Assembly (NCBI GenBank): GCA_949300375.1
Contig: CASGEB010000008.1
Location: 1-46,119, forward strand
Source: an uncultured Pseudomonadota bacterium
Lineage (GTDB): Bacteria > Pseudomonadota > Alphaproteobacteria > RF32 > CAG-239
Direction of reading: 5' to 3'
DNA: 46,119 nucleotides
The translations under genes were made by a program, and so were the position numbers. Below are positions 32,315 through 40,761 of this stretch, piece by piece. Under the pieces are notes generated by a model, which was not told the DNA's origin, did no database searches, and saw only the letters and a list, made by a program, of their open reading frames with translations. The stretch's first letter is position 1. The number at the start of each line of letters is the position of its first letter.

Positions 32315-33920
32315 CTGCCTTTGTTTTTCCAGTCCTTTTTTGAATTTCGGCAATTTCCATTGCAATGTTTTCCAAGCCTTTGAGCATTGCTTTCGGATCT
32401 TCTCCGAAGTCTTTGTTTTCCAGTCTTTCTATATATATTCGGAGCGTGGCGCCGCTGGAGCCGGTGCCTGACAGGCGGAATGTGATTTTTTCGCCTTTGG
32501 TAAAGTCTATAACCAGCCCGTTCTTTGTGCTGCTGCCGTCAACCGGGTCGTTGTATACAAACGGAGCAGCTTGGGAGATTTCGTATGAACCGAATTTTTG
32601 GCCGGCCAGAGACGGAAGTTTGTTTTCCAAGTCGCTCATCAGTTTGTCGGCGACGCCGGTATCTAATCCTTCAAAATCGAATCTCATATAATAACTGCGG
32701 CCGTATTTCCGCCAATGTTCCATGGTGATTTGCTCAACAGATTTTCCGGTGGCGGCGATGACGCTGAGCCAGAACAGAATTGCCCAGATGCCGTCTTTTT
32801 CGCGAATGTGGCTGGAGCCGGTGCCGAAACTTTCTTCACCACAAAAAGTAATGCGTTTGGAATCCATCAGGTTTACAAAATATTTCCAGCCGGTCGGAAC
32901 AGCGTAGCAGGGCAGGTTATGGGCTGCGGCCACCCGGCAGACGGCCGTGGAAGTAGCCGCCGATTTGGCAACGCCGTAAATGCCGTTTTGGTAAGCCGGA
33001 ATCAGTTTGTAATTGTCCGTTATGATTGCCAGACTGTCGCTCGGCGTTACAAAAAACTTTTTGCCGAGAATCATATTGCGGTCGCCGTCGCCGTCGTTTG
33101 CACCGCCGAAATCCGGCGCATTATCGGCGTACATATGCTCAACAAGGTCTTTGGCGTAAACCAAGTTGGGATCCGGATGCAGCCCGCCGAAATCCGGCAG
33201 CGGACGATAATTAACGACGCTGCCTTTCGGGGCGCCGAGGATTTCTTCAAAAATCCGGAGGGCATATGGTCCGGTAACGGCGTTCATGGCGTCATAACGC
33301 ATGGTGAAACCTTGGGCAAAAAGCTGTTTCAGCGCGTCAAAATCAAAGATATTTTCCATCATTTCAACATAATCTTTGACCGGATCGATAATTTCGATAA
33401 TCATTTCGCCGAGCTTGAAAGCGCCGAGACGGGAAAGGTCAATATCCGGAACGTCCAAAATTTTGTATTCTTTAATGTTTTTGGCGTTTTCATAAATTTT
33501 GTCGCTGACGGCACTCGGGCATTGTCCGCCGCTGGCCGTGGCGTATTTTAGTCCGAAATCGCCGTTCGGACCGCCGGGATTATGCGAAGCGGACAAAACA
33601 AAACCGCCGTCGGTTTTATTTTTTAAAATAAGATTGGAAGAAGCCGGGGTTGATAAAAAACCGTTTTGTCCGATGATTAATTTTCCGATGCCGTTGGCGG
33701 CAGCCATTTTTATCAATTTCTGAATTGCAATGTCGTTATAGAAACGTCCGTCGCCGCCCAAAATGAAAGTTTTGCCTTTCAAATCGCCGATAGTATTGAA
33801 AATTGCCTGAATGAAATTTTCAATGTAATTCGGCTGCAGAACGACTTTGGACTTTTTTCTCAGTCCGGCCGTTCCCATTTTCTGGTCATTATAAGGGGTT
33901 GTCGAAACTATTTTTAACAT
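32301..33920 (-). CDS. pgm: Phosphoglucomutase (alpha-D-glucose phosphate-specific)
   Basis: A 539-residue alpha-D-phosphohexomutase that interconverts glucose-1-phosphate and glucose-6-phosphate, feeding glycan and nucleotide-sugar synthesis. The catalytic phosphoserine lies in SASHNPGG (Ser112), the metal-binding loop is DGDGDRNM and the sugar-binding loop is FCGEESFGTGSSHIREKDG region. The start at 33920 (MLKIVST) has aaggag 6 bp upstream; the longer frame adds 21 unlikely residues. The length and the TPYNDQKMGTAGLRKKS opening fit the eukaryotic-like PGM1 branch rather than short bacterial phosphomannomutases. The gene is the likely head of the pgm-to-hdaA unit. Confidence 0.95.
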   Translation of the reverse strand: MLKIVSTTPYNDQKMGTAGLRKKSKVVLQPNYIENFIQAIFNTIGDLKGKTFILGGDGRFYNDIAIQKLIKMAAANGIGKLIIGQNGFLSTPASSNLILKNKTDGGFVLSASHNPGGPNGDFGLKYATASGGQCPSAVSDKIYENAKNIKEYKILDVPDIDLSRLGAFKLGEMIIEIIDPVKDYVEMMENIFDFDALKQLFAQGFTMRYDAMNAVTGPYALRIFEEILGAPKGSVVNYRPLPDFGGLHPDPNLVYAKDLVEHMYADNAPDFGGANDGDGDRNMILGKKFFVTPSDSLAIITDNYKLIPAYQNGIYGVAKSAATSTAVCRVAAAHNLPCYAVPTGWKYFVNLMDSKRITFCGEESFGTGSSHIREKDGIWAILFWLSVIAATGKSVEQITMEHWRKYGRSYYMRFDFEGLDTGVADKLMSDLENKLPSLAGQKFGSYEISQAAPFVYNDPVDGSSTKNGLVIDFTKGEKITFRLSGTGSSGATLRIYIERLENKDFGEDPKAMLKGLENIAMEIAEIQKRTGKTKADVNT

Positions 33921-34021
33921 ATGTACTCCTTCCGGAATTTTTATTTTATAAAAATAAGATACAACTTTGCGGCGGAAAAACAAGCGTTGTTTAAGTTATG
34001 CAGAAGGATTATGCCGGAAAT

Positions 34022-34828
34022 TTATTCCGGGCAGATGAATTCGGCAAGCGTGCGAATCTCGTGTTTGGCGGCAAGATGCGACATACTCATTTTCAGCCGG
34101 AGCTGTGGATGAGACATATCTAATACGGTCAGCCCTTCCAAGAAAAGCTCTTTATAAATCGTCCGGTCTTTCATTCCTTCCAAAAAGCGGAAACCATACA
34201 TCCGGGCAATTTTTCTGAGATAGGAGAAAACCAGATTTTTGTTACGGGAATTGATGTTGGATGATTTATTGCCGACGACAATCCAGTTCAAGTAAGGTTT
34301 GCCCTGAGAGGCAAGGTATTTTTTTGTTTCCCAGACATATTCGGCGTAAGGGCCGGGATTGGTAATCTTTTCTTTGGCATAATCTATATCGGCGATAACG
34401 CTGACGTCAATCATACTGTCGGAAATCGGCGTGATTAACGTGTCGGCGTGCTTATGCGCTTCTTCAAAAAGATAGTTTTTGGTTCCGGGCGTGTCTATGA
34501 TAATGGCATCGACCTGATTGGATAACTCATAAATTTGAAAAGCCACTTTTTCCCGGGCGGCCGGAATAAGATAGTGATTGGGTTCCAGAGAAAAGCGAAA
34601 ATGCTCGGGAATCGGTAAGTCAATGTTGTGCGTCGCGCAAAAATTTATACGGTTTTCAATGTATTTTGACAAGGTTCCCTGCCGACCGTCCAAGTCTATG
34701 GTTGCAACTTTAAACCCTTCCTGCAATAATTTTACGGCCAGATGCATGGAAAGAGTCGATTTTCCGGTTCCGCCCTTTTCGTTGCTGACAACGATTATAT
34801 GGGCTTTTTTCTGATCGTTTCCAGTCAT
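34022..34828 (-). CDS. mipZ: Division-site regulator MipZ, ParA-like ATPase
   Basis: A 268-residue P-loop ATPase of the MipZ/ParA family. In Alphaproteobacteria MipZ forms a gradient from the ParB-bound poles and blocks FtsZ assembly there, directing division to midcell. The deviant Walker A motif KGGTGKST (18-25), the DLDGRQGTLSKY segment (44-56, MipZ has the equivalent DLDSRQ) and IIIDTPG (108-114) are visible. The NPGPYAEYVWE and NKSSNINSRN blocks are also characteristic. It overlaps dacA by one base (TAATG) and is translated after it. Confidence 0.93.
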   Translation of the reverse strand: MTGNDQKKAHIIVVSNEKGGTGKSTLSMHLAVKLLQEGFKVATIDLDGRQGTLSKYIENRINFCATHNIDLPIPEHFRFSLEPNHYLIPAAREKVAFQIYELSNQVDAIIIDTPGTKNYLFEEAHKHADTLITPISDSMIDVSVIADIDYAKEKITNPGPYAEYVWETKKYLASQGKPYLNWIVVGNKSSNINSRNKNLVFSYLRKIARMYGFRFLEGMKDRTIYKELFLEGLTVLDMSHPQLRLKMSMSHLAAKHEIRTLAEFICPE

Positions 34829-36039
34829 TAGATTTTATTCGCCAAAATAAGTTGTTCTTTACCCGATGCAATGACTATACAAGACTTATTTGATTTTTTC
34901 AAATGGTTACACGCGTTATTCGCTTCTTTTTTTGCAAAGCCGGTCAACTTGCTGCGGTAGACTATTGCCGAAGCGGCCTGATGCGGTTCAATACGGATTG
35001 TTTTGCCGTCCAGATTGTTTTCTTTTTTTACAATCATTGCATAATTGCGCGCCTTGGCATAGTTAGAGAAAGCTCCGACTTGGATTGCCCAGGTTTTGTC
35101 GGCTGCATCAGCCGTAATGTTTTTTTCTTTTTCAATGGCTTTTTTCGGTTTTTCGGCGGCAACCGAGGCTACTTTTACGGCAGAATCAGCTTCAATGCGG
35201 TTTTTGTCGGTGTCAAGCAAAGCCAGTCTTTTTAATCCCTGATTCATCATGGACGAGACTTTTTTATCACGCTGTTTAGCCGTATTGTGTCCCATTGTAA
35301 CGGCAATGACGCGCTTGCCGCCGCGTTCGGCAGAGGTGATGATGTTAAAGCCGGCGGCATTGGTAAAGCCGGTTTTCATCCCGTCAGCGCCTTCAAAAGA
35401 TTTTAAAATATAATTATGGGTATAATAAGTTTTGCCTTTGTAGGTAAATTTCTTGGCGGAAAAAAGTTTGTAGTATTGCGGAAAATGATGATAGACGGCC
35501 GCACCGAGAATGGCCATATCGCGGGCGGTGGTTTTTTGAGCTTTGTTCGGCAGTCCGGACGCGTTTTTAAAGGTTGTGTTTTTCATGCCGAGTTCGCGGG
35601 CAACCTGAGTCATTGTGTTGGCAAAATTGGCTTCAGAGTATCCTAATCCTTCTGCCAGAACGGTTGCGCAGTCGTTGGCAGATTTTATGATTAAAGCCAT
35701 AACGGCATCGCGTACGGAAATTTTTTCTCCCGGGCGCAATCCGAGTTTCGACGGCGAGCGGTTGGCGGCATTGCGGGAAACAGGCAACTTGTCATCCATT
35801 TTTATCAACCCTTTTTCCAAGGCGTCAAAAGTGATGTACAAAGTCATCAATTTTGTTAAAGATGCGGGGTAGCGAAGTTTGTCAGCCGCGCTGGAAGACA
35901 AAACTTTGCCCGTTTCGGCGTCAATCAGAATAGACGAAGTCGAAGCCGCAGCAGGACGGCAGACTGACAGACCGAGACTGGCGCTTAAAAACATAATACT
36001 TATGTATGAAGGCAATTTCTTTAAAAATTTACTGTTCAT
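34828..36039 (-). CDS. dacA: D-alanyl-D-alanine carboxypeptidase with SPOR domain
   Basis: A 403-residue periplasmic penicillin-binding protein of the S11 family that trims the terminal D-Ala from peptidoglycan stems. It carries a signal peptide (to about residue 32), the active-site motifs SLTK (Ser60-Lys63), SAN (120-122) and KTG (222-224), and a C-terminal SPOR domain (about 315-391) that usually targets proteins to denuded septal glycan. The SPOR domain and the coupling to mipZ suggest a role at division. The C-terminal amphipathic anchor of E. coli PBP5 is not obvious. The symbol is generic for the family. The start follows agagcgg. Confidence 0.88.
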   Translation of the reverse strand: MNSKFLKKLPSYISIMFLSASLGLSVCRPAAASTSSILIDAETGKVLSSSAADKLRYPASLTKLMTLYITFDALEKGLIKMDDKLPVSRNAANRSPSKLGLRPGEKISVRDAVMALIIKSANDCATVLAEGLGYSEANFANTMTQVARELGMKNTTFKNASGLPNKAQKTTARDMAILGAAVYHHFPQYYKLFSAKKFTYKGKTYYTHNYILKSFEGADGMKTGFTNAAGFNIITSAERGGKRVIAVTMGHNTAKQRDKKVSSMMNQGLKRLALLDTDKNRIEADSAVKVASVAAEKPKKAIEKEKNITADAADKTWAIQVGAFSNYAKARNYAMIVKKENNLDGKTIRIEPHQAASAIVYRSKLTGFAKKEANNACNHLKKSNKSCIVIASGKEQLILANKI

Positions 36040-36135
36040 TTTTCCGCTCTGTGAGAATTCTTGTTTATTTTTTATGATTACGCAAAAAAAGAAAATAAAT
36101 TGTTAATTTTTTCGATTAATTTGATTTTTTTTAGC

Positions 36136-36164
36136 TTGACTTTAGTTGTGTTTGTTTGTAAAAC
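36136..36164 (+). promoter_or_regulatory. Promoter of tRNA-His
   Basis: TTGACT (36136-36141), a 17-bp spacer and TAAAAC (36159-36164). The expected transcript start lies about 8 bp before the mature tRNA. Confidence 0.7.
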
Positions 36165-36178
36165 CAATTTGTTCTGAT

Positions 36179-36255
36179 GGCGAATGTAGCTCAGTTGGTA
36201 GAGCCCCGGTTTGTGGTACCGGTTGTCGTGGGTTCGAGCCCCATCGTTCGCCCCA
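36179..36255 (+). tRNA. tRNA-His (anticodon GUG)
   Basis: A 77-nt tRNA including an encoded G-1 and CCA. The acceptor strands are G-GCGAAUG and CGUUCGC-C-CCA, so the histidine identity pair G-1:C73 is encoded. The anticodon loop UUGUGGU gives GUG. The T-arm GGGUUCGAGCCCC is normal. The sequence that follows repeats the tRNA 3' end 216 bp downstream. Confidence 0.97.
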
Positions 36256-36268
36256 GATTATACGATAT

Positions 36269-36293
36269 TCCGCCTTTAAGGCGGTTTTTTTAT
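36269..36293 (+). terminator. Terminator of tRNA-His
   Basis: The 5-bp stem ccgcc/ggcgg with a tttaa loop is followed by seven T, about 15 bp after the tRNA. The second copy, near 36485-36507, has lost one stem G. Confidence 0.75.
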
Positions 36294-36420
36294 AGGCGAA
36301 CGCCGGTTTGCGGTTGTTCGCAAACCGGTATGGGGCTATGTTCAGCCCCAATTCCGACTAAATTTGTTGTATCGGCAAAGCGAAAGCTTTCCTCACAACA
36401 AAAAGTCTCATTGCTTGGCT

Positions 36421-36453
36421 CATAAAAACAATCATTACTTTGATTGTTTTTAT
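36421..36453. terminator. Bidirectional terminator-like hairpin ending repeat copy 1
   Basis: The 13-bp arms ataaaaacaatca and tgattgtttttat form a perfect stem with a short loop. Copy 2 has lost most of the left arm through an 11-bp deletion. It could stop plus-strand readthrough from tRNA-His and minus-strand readthrough from the coupling-protein gene. Confidence 0.65.
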
Positions 36454-36735
36454 TTCGCAGTGTTCGCCCCAGATTATATGATATTCCGCCTTTAAGGCGT
36501 TTTTTTATAGGCGAACGCCGGTTTGCGGTTGTTCGCAAACCGGAATGGGGCTATGTTCGCCCAATTCCGACTAAATTTGTTGTATCGGCAAAGCGAAAGC
36601 TTTCCTCACAACAAAAAGTCTCATTGCCTGGCTCAATTACTTTGATTGTTTTTATGAGTTCCCTTTGACTTTCTTTCCCGGGATTTTTTTTACTTGTCCA
36701 ACTTTCGGGGAACAGATCTTGTTTCCGGGGGATGT

Positions 36736-38940
36736 TTATTTGCTCAGTTCTTCTTCGGTGAATTCGGAATCATCGGCGTTTTCATCATATTCAATGCCGA
36801 GTTTGGCCAGCATATCGTCATTGATGTCTTCCCGTTGGGCAACAATCCAGTCCGGAACGTTAGGCGCGGCCGGGAGAGCTGCCAAGGCTTTCATCCTTTT
36901 ATCAAGATACCAACGCGGGGAATCTGCCATAATCGGGCGGTCGATGTAACTCTGCATCAAGACAACCTGTTTTAACATCGGCAGACTCAGCAGATCCGTT
37001 GTGCTGATGACCGGAACGCCCTGCAGCTGGTAGCTGACGTTTTTGGCAAAGGGGTTGGCGCTCTTGCTCATTCCTTCACTCTTGGAGAAAGACGTGGTTT
37101 GAACGGTTTTGTTGCCGATCATTTTTGAGAAACGCGATGCTGTCTGCTCGTTGTTTTGCGACAGGATGACTTTGCACGCGGTCGTGGAAATGACGGTTTC
37201 CAAATCGTCTTTGCCGTATTTGCCTGAAATCTGTCCTAAATCCTGCCCGATGAGCAGATAAGCCACTTTTTGTCCGCGGCCGACGGCCGGACCTTCAATA
37301 ACGGCGCTCAGTTTCGGCATGGTCGGGAACTCGTCCAGCACAAACAGTGCCGGGAAAGGCCCCATTTTGCCGTCTGTTTTGTGAACGGATTTGGGCGGGT
37401 TTGCAATCAGGTATCTTGACATAGAGTCAATAAAAATGCCGGAAATCGTACTTAATGCGGCCGCATCGACCACGTTAACGGAAAGATAAACCGAAATGGG
37501 TTTGAATTCGCCGGTAATCGGGTCTTTTATGCCGCGCAAATCTTTGAACTGGATGTCGCTGAAACTTGTGCGGGCGACTACAGCGGAGTTTTTGAAGATG
37601 TTCAGCCCAGCAAAGGCCGTCGACATAACGGAACCGCGTTCCTTATCCGGCATAGAGCTCAGCTGGCTCAACTCTGTGATACAACGGGGCGAATAGCCGA
37701 ATTTTTCAGCTTCTTCCACGGCGGCATCCAACATATCGCGCATCGGATCGGCAAAGGCTGCCGACTGGTCGCCTTCATCCATTCGGCGTTTGATGTCTTT
37801 AGACTGTTTAATCTGGGCTTCGGTAATCCATTCCAAAATCATGGCAATACAGGCCTCATGTCCGATCCATTTATCCGGAAGCAGCGCCCAGGTACCAATG
37901 GGCAGATAGTTGTCAATGGTCAGGGTGTTGTTGCGCAGATTGGAGATGGCAATCTTGGCGGCAGTGTCTTTCATAACGCTGTAATAGCCTTCCAGAACTC
38001 TTCTGTCTTCCGTATCAAGCTTGCCTTCATAGACGCGGCCGATAAAGTAGTCATTGGCGCGGGCTTTTTCACATTTTGATACAATAAAGTGGATAAAACC
38101 GGTCAGAGCTGCACGTCCGGTTTGCGACCAGTGCGGGTCTGCGCCGCCTTTTGGGTCTTCGACCAGGATTTTGCACATTGAATCGACATACATATCACGA
38201 TCCGGCCCTACCTGCGGGACGGCGTTGGCAGACAACGCATTCCAGCTCGGATAATAGATTCCTTCCGCCGGGTTGTCTTCCGCGCCCCAGTTGATAACAA
38301 AAACAGGCCCTTCTTTTGCCCGGGCGCCGGTTGTTGAATAACACAATTCCGGTTTCGGGTCGTTCACGATAATGCTCATGCCGGGAGAATTGAAAATCGT
38401 CGGCATAACGACCCCGACTGTTTTACCAGTTCCCGGAGGAGCGCAGCATAGTACGGAAAGCGTTTCGTTCATCCGCAGAAGATGCCCCTTAAAACGTCCG
38501 ATGACAATGCAAAACCCGGTCAGAAGTTTCATCTTTTTGATGTCTGCAAGCGTTGCAATGCGGGCTGAACCGTGAATGTTGGATTGGAATCTGTAGGGGT
38601 TGAGAAAAATACCGCCCATCAGTCCGACAGGGAATACGATAAACGGCAGAGCCGGAAGCCACAAGCTGAATGAAAAAGGCCCGTGATATCTGGAAACCTG
38701 GCCAAACCAGTTCCAATAGCGGGAAATCAGATAATCCGGGTTTTCAAAAACAACCTTGATAAAACGGGTGGCGACGCTGAGCGAATCTTTTGATATTCCG
38801 CTGCCGATGAGATAGCCGAGCGGCATACATATAACGGCCAGAAAAGCCGTGAGGGCACAAGTGATAATGATGGTCAGCACGACCCATTTGACGGCATTGT
38901 TGTATTCATCCCATTCGCTGCCGGATCTGTCAATTGCCAT
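36736..38940 (-). CDS. VirD4/TraG-like type IV coupling ATPase
   Basis: A 734-residue membrane ATPase of the type IV coupling protein family, which selects DNA-protein or protein substrates and passes them to a type IV secretion channel. Two N-terminal transmembrane regions (about 18-45 and 90-112) precede the motor domain. Walker A is APPGTGKTVG (167-176), and Walker B is ALFVLDEFPTM (531-541) with Asp536-Glu537. The conserved NDPKPE (193-198), an all-alpha insertion (about 265-420), a Gln-containing LLIGQDLGQ motif and an acidic C-terminal tail are present. The tail could bind adaptors or substrates, as in DotL/VirD4; this is inference. A good site (agga) precedes the ATG. It is the last gene of a five-gene minus-strand set; no VirB or relaxase gene is near. 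Confidence 0.9.
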   Translation of the reverse strand: MAIDRSGSEWDEYNNAVKWVVLTIIITCALTAFLAVICMPLGYLIGSGISKDSLSVATRFIKVVFENPDYLISRYWNWFGQVSRYHGPFSFSLWLPALPFIVFPVGLMGGIFLNPYRFQSNIHGSARIATLADIKKMKLLTGFCIVIGRFKGHLLRMNETLSVLCCAPPGTGKTVGVVMPTIFNSPGMSIIVNDPKPELCYSTTGARAKEGPVFVINWGAEDNPAEGIYYPSWNALSANAVPQVGPDRDMYVDSMCKILVEDPKGGADPHWSQTGRAALTGFIHFIVSKCEKARANDYFIGRVYEGKLDTEDRRVLEGYYSVMKDTAAKIAISNLRNNTLTIDNYLPIGTWALLPDKWIGHEACIAMILEWITEAQIKQSKDIKRRMDEGDQSAAFADPMRDMLDAAVEEAEKFGYSPRCITELSQLSSMPDKERGSVMSTAFAGLNIFKNSAVVARTSFSDIQFKDLRGIKDPITGEFKPISVYLSVNVVDAAALSTISGIFIDSMSRYLIANPPKSVHKTDGKMGPFPALFVLDEFPTMPKLSAVIEGPAVGRGQKVAYLLIGQDLGQISGKYGKDDLETVISTTACKVILSQNNEQTASRFSKMIGNKTVQTTSFSKSEGMSKSANPFAKNVSYQLQGVPVISTTDLLSLPMLKQVVLMQSYIDRPIMADSPRWYLDKRMKALAALPAAPNVPDWIVAQREDINDDMLAKLGIEYDENADDSEFTEEELSK

Positions 38941-38949
38941 TTATTGTTC

Positions 38950-40269
38950 CTATGCAATGCTTCTAATAAATTTCTTCAGTTTTTCAAAGTCGTCTTTGTT
39001 AATCGGCGTTTCGGCCTCTTCAAGACTCTTTGAGAACAATTTTAATTCTTTTGGAGAGCCTCTGTCAATCCTTGTAACAGAGATATTCATATTGTCCCAG
39101 ATTTCAAACATATCTTCGGCATTGATAATGTTGCCGATTTGGATAATAACGAAAGCATTGACCGTATATTCCATTTCGGTTTCCTGCAGCTTGTTTTTTA
39201 AGGCCTGGCGGGCAACGTCGATTTTGCGGACAGGCGATATGCGGTGGGAGCTTTCCGAGAACCATAACGGTTCTTCATCGTTAAAACGCTCTTCATCCGC
39301 CAGCCAGTCTCCGGGTTCTTTGTCTATCAGGCACAGGTTAATCTGCGTTCCGGAAACGGCAATAAAGTCAATGAGCGTATTTTTGATGGTGGCGGCCGTG
39401 ATGGCTTCGTAGCCTTTTTGCTTGATGACTTCCAGTGTGGAGTTGGAAACCCGCGGCGCTTTTCCGGTGTCAAAAGGCAGGGACTTTTTGCCGGAAGCGT
39501 TTGCCGGCTGTTTTGCACTGTTGTCTTTGCGCGGCGGCCGCTGCTGGTTGTTGTCGCGCTGTTTGTTCTGCTCTTTCTTTTTGGCATTGCGCGGAGCCTG
39601 TTCTTCTGTTTTGACGGCTGTTTTTTCTTCCGGTTTGTCATCAAATGCGTCAATGTTAAATTCAAAATCGTCTTCGTCGTCAAACTGGAAAAGCGAATGG
39701 TCGAAGACGGCAGGCGTCGGAGCCGTGCTTTCTTTTTCCAGCAGACTCGGGCTTTGCGGCAAAGGTTTTGGCGCAGAGGGGGCTGCCGGTTTGGCGGCAG
39801 GTTTTGCGATGTTTGTTTTAGGCGCTTTGTCTTCGGTGTAATAAGAATTGTCCAGAACGACGCCAATGCTGCGCGGTCTGATTTCTTTGTAGGATTTTTT
39901 CTTTTTTACGCCTTTGAGCGAAGAATTGGTGATAATTTTTACCGGTTTTAAGAAAGTTTTTTTAACCATATTCCATGGAATCAGCAGCAGCCTGCCGATG
40001 ATGTTTTCCCAACTAATCAGACTCAGGGCTGCCCAACCGGTCAGCCATAAAGGGATAAAGGTCAGAATTATTAAAATAAAAGCCCATTCTTTTGGTTCGT
40101 CGATTATCCATCCGGACAGCCACAGATTCCAGGCAATGTTCCAATGTTCGGGGTTGAATATATCAAAATACCAGTTTTGGAGCATAATAATGCGAATCCC
40201 TTCCAGAAAAAATATGCTCCAGAAGAGGCCGACTATTATAACTCTGCTTAAAACGAGTATTGGTTTCAA
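38950..40269 (-). CDS. Membrane protein with linker and NERD-like C-terminal domain
   Basis: A 439-residue protein of unknown family. TTG 40269 is the likely start: gggag lies 6 bp upstream and no Met appears before residue 29. Hydrophobic segments at about 5-30 and 62-88 place the N-terminus in the membrane. Residues 145-275 are a low-complexity Lys/Pro/Gln/Asp linker. Residues 276-439 fold into a separate cytoplasmic domain with a pattern like NERD/restriction-endonuclease domains (GYEAI at 287-291, LIDFIAV at 300-306, INLCLIDKE at 311-319), but the active-site ExK is altered to DKE, so catalysis is doubtful. Its N-terminal 80 residues align without gaps with the next gene. It lies 9 bp before the coupling ATPase gene, suggesting a partner of it. 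Confidence 0.75.
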   Translation of the reverse strand: MKPILVLSRVIIVGLFWSIFFLEGIRIIMLQNWYFDIFNPEHWNIAWNLWLSGWIIDEPKEWAFILIILTFIPLWLTGWAALSLISWENIIGRLLLIPWNMVKKTFLKPVKIITNSSLKGVKKKKSYKEIRPRSIGVVLDNSYYTEDKAPKTNIAKPAAKPAAPSAPKPLPQSPSLLEKESTAPTPAVFDHSLFQFDDEDDFEFNIDAFDDKPEEKTAVKTEEQAPRNAKKKEQNKQRDNNQQRPPRKDNSAKQPANASGKKSLPFDTGKAPRVSNSTLEVIKQKGYEAITAATIKNTLIDFIAVSGTQINLCLIDKEPGDWLADEERFNDEEPLWFSESSHRISPVRKIDVARQALKNKLQETEMEYTVNAFVIIQIGNIINAEDMFEIWDNMNISVTRIDRGSPKELKLFSKSLEEAETPINKDDFEKLKKFIRSIA

Positions 40270-40281
40270 TATATTCTCCCG

Positions 40282-40761
40282 TTAAGTTTTTTGAGCTTTG
40301 CTCAGTTTGTTTTTTATGGCTTCGCGGATTTTGTCTGCATCCTGTTCCGGCTTGGGCTTGACGGCTTCGGTGGCTATTTTTATGGTTTCTTCCACGTTGG
40401 TGCCTTGCCCCATATTTTTCAGGATAATGCGTTTGCCCGACTGAGCGCCGTATTTTTTTACAATATGGCGGTTATAAGCTTCAAAGGGCCAAACAATGAT
40501 TTTGACCAGACTGACGCGGCAAAGCAGTCTCCAGCCTAAAATCCAGATTATCGGCGTTACCAGCAGCGTCAACAGAAAGGCATAGTCTTTTCCCTCCCGG
40601 ATAACTCCGCCATAATCCCAAAATAAAGCAATTTTGCGCCAGTTTTCAGGTGAAAACAAATCGAATCCCCAAAGGAATAAAAACAAAATATTGGCATAGT
40701 AGAAGTATAAATAGCTCCATACTATGCCGATTATGCTTATTTTGAGCGTTTTTGCCATCAT
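40282..40761 (-). CDS. Small membrane protein paralogous to its neighbour
   Basis: A 159-residue protein with two hydrophobic segments (about 8-31 and 60-80) and a cytoplasmic tail rich in Lys and Glu (about 100-159). The FDLFSPENW (33-41), EGKDYAF (56-62) and IWILGW (72-77) blocks match FDIFNPEHW, EPKEWAF and LWLTGW of the 439-residue neighbour at a constant offset of two residues, so the two are tandem paralogues. It lacks the linker and C-terminal domain. It starts at two adjacent ATG codons in an ATGATG context overlapping the previous stop by 4 bp, and lies 12 bp before the next gene. Function unknown; a role with the coupling ATPase is inferred from position. Confidence 0.75.
   Translation of the reverse strand: MMAKTLKISIIGIVWSYLYFYYANILFLFLWGFDLFSPENWRKIALFWDYGGVIREGKDYAFLLTLLVTPIIWILGWRLLCRVSLVKIIVWPFEAYNRHIVKKYGAQSGKRIILKNMGQGTNVEETIKIATEAVKPKPEQDADKIREAIKNKLSKAQKT

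Larger units (their letters stand above)
36246..36656. repeat. Tandem pair of ~200-bp hairpin-rich elements starting at the tRNA-His 3' end
   Basis: Copy 1 (about 36246-36455) and copy 2 (about 36462-36656) align almost base for base. Both begin gttcgccccagattata, which in copy 1 is the tRNA 3' end. The offset is 216 bp at the start and 202 bp at the end, explained by deletions of 1, 2 and 11 bp in copy 2. Each copy contains several hairpins: ccgcc/ggcgg (with T-tract), ccggtttgcg/cgcaaaccgg, ggggct/agcccc (broken in copy 2), an outer tttgttgt/acaacaaa stem enclosing aaagc-GAAA-gcttt, and in copy 1 a terminator-like stem. No protein-coding frame is credible; the open frames here simply mirror the repeat. 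Confidence 0.9.

Noticed and set aside
36177..36668. Two similar ~80-codon open frames beginning in or near tRNA-His
   Set aside because: They overlap the tRNA and only mirror the duplicated hairpin-rich DNA; no ribosome site fits and the sequence has strong stem-loops.
39418..39951. 177-codon plus-strand frame opposite the NERD-like protein
   Set aside because: Its Phe/Cys/Arg-rich composition is the antisense of the Lys/Pro/Glu linker; the minus-strand gene has a ribosome site and operon context.
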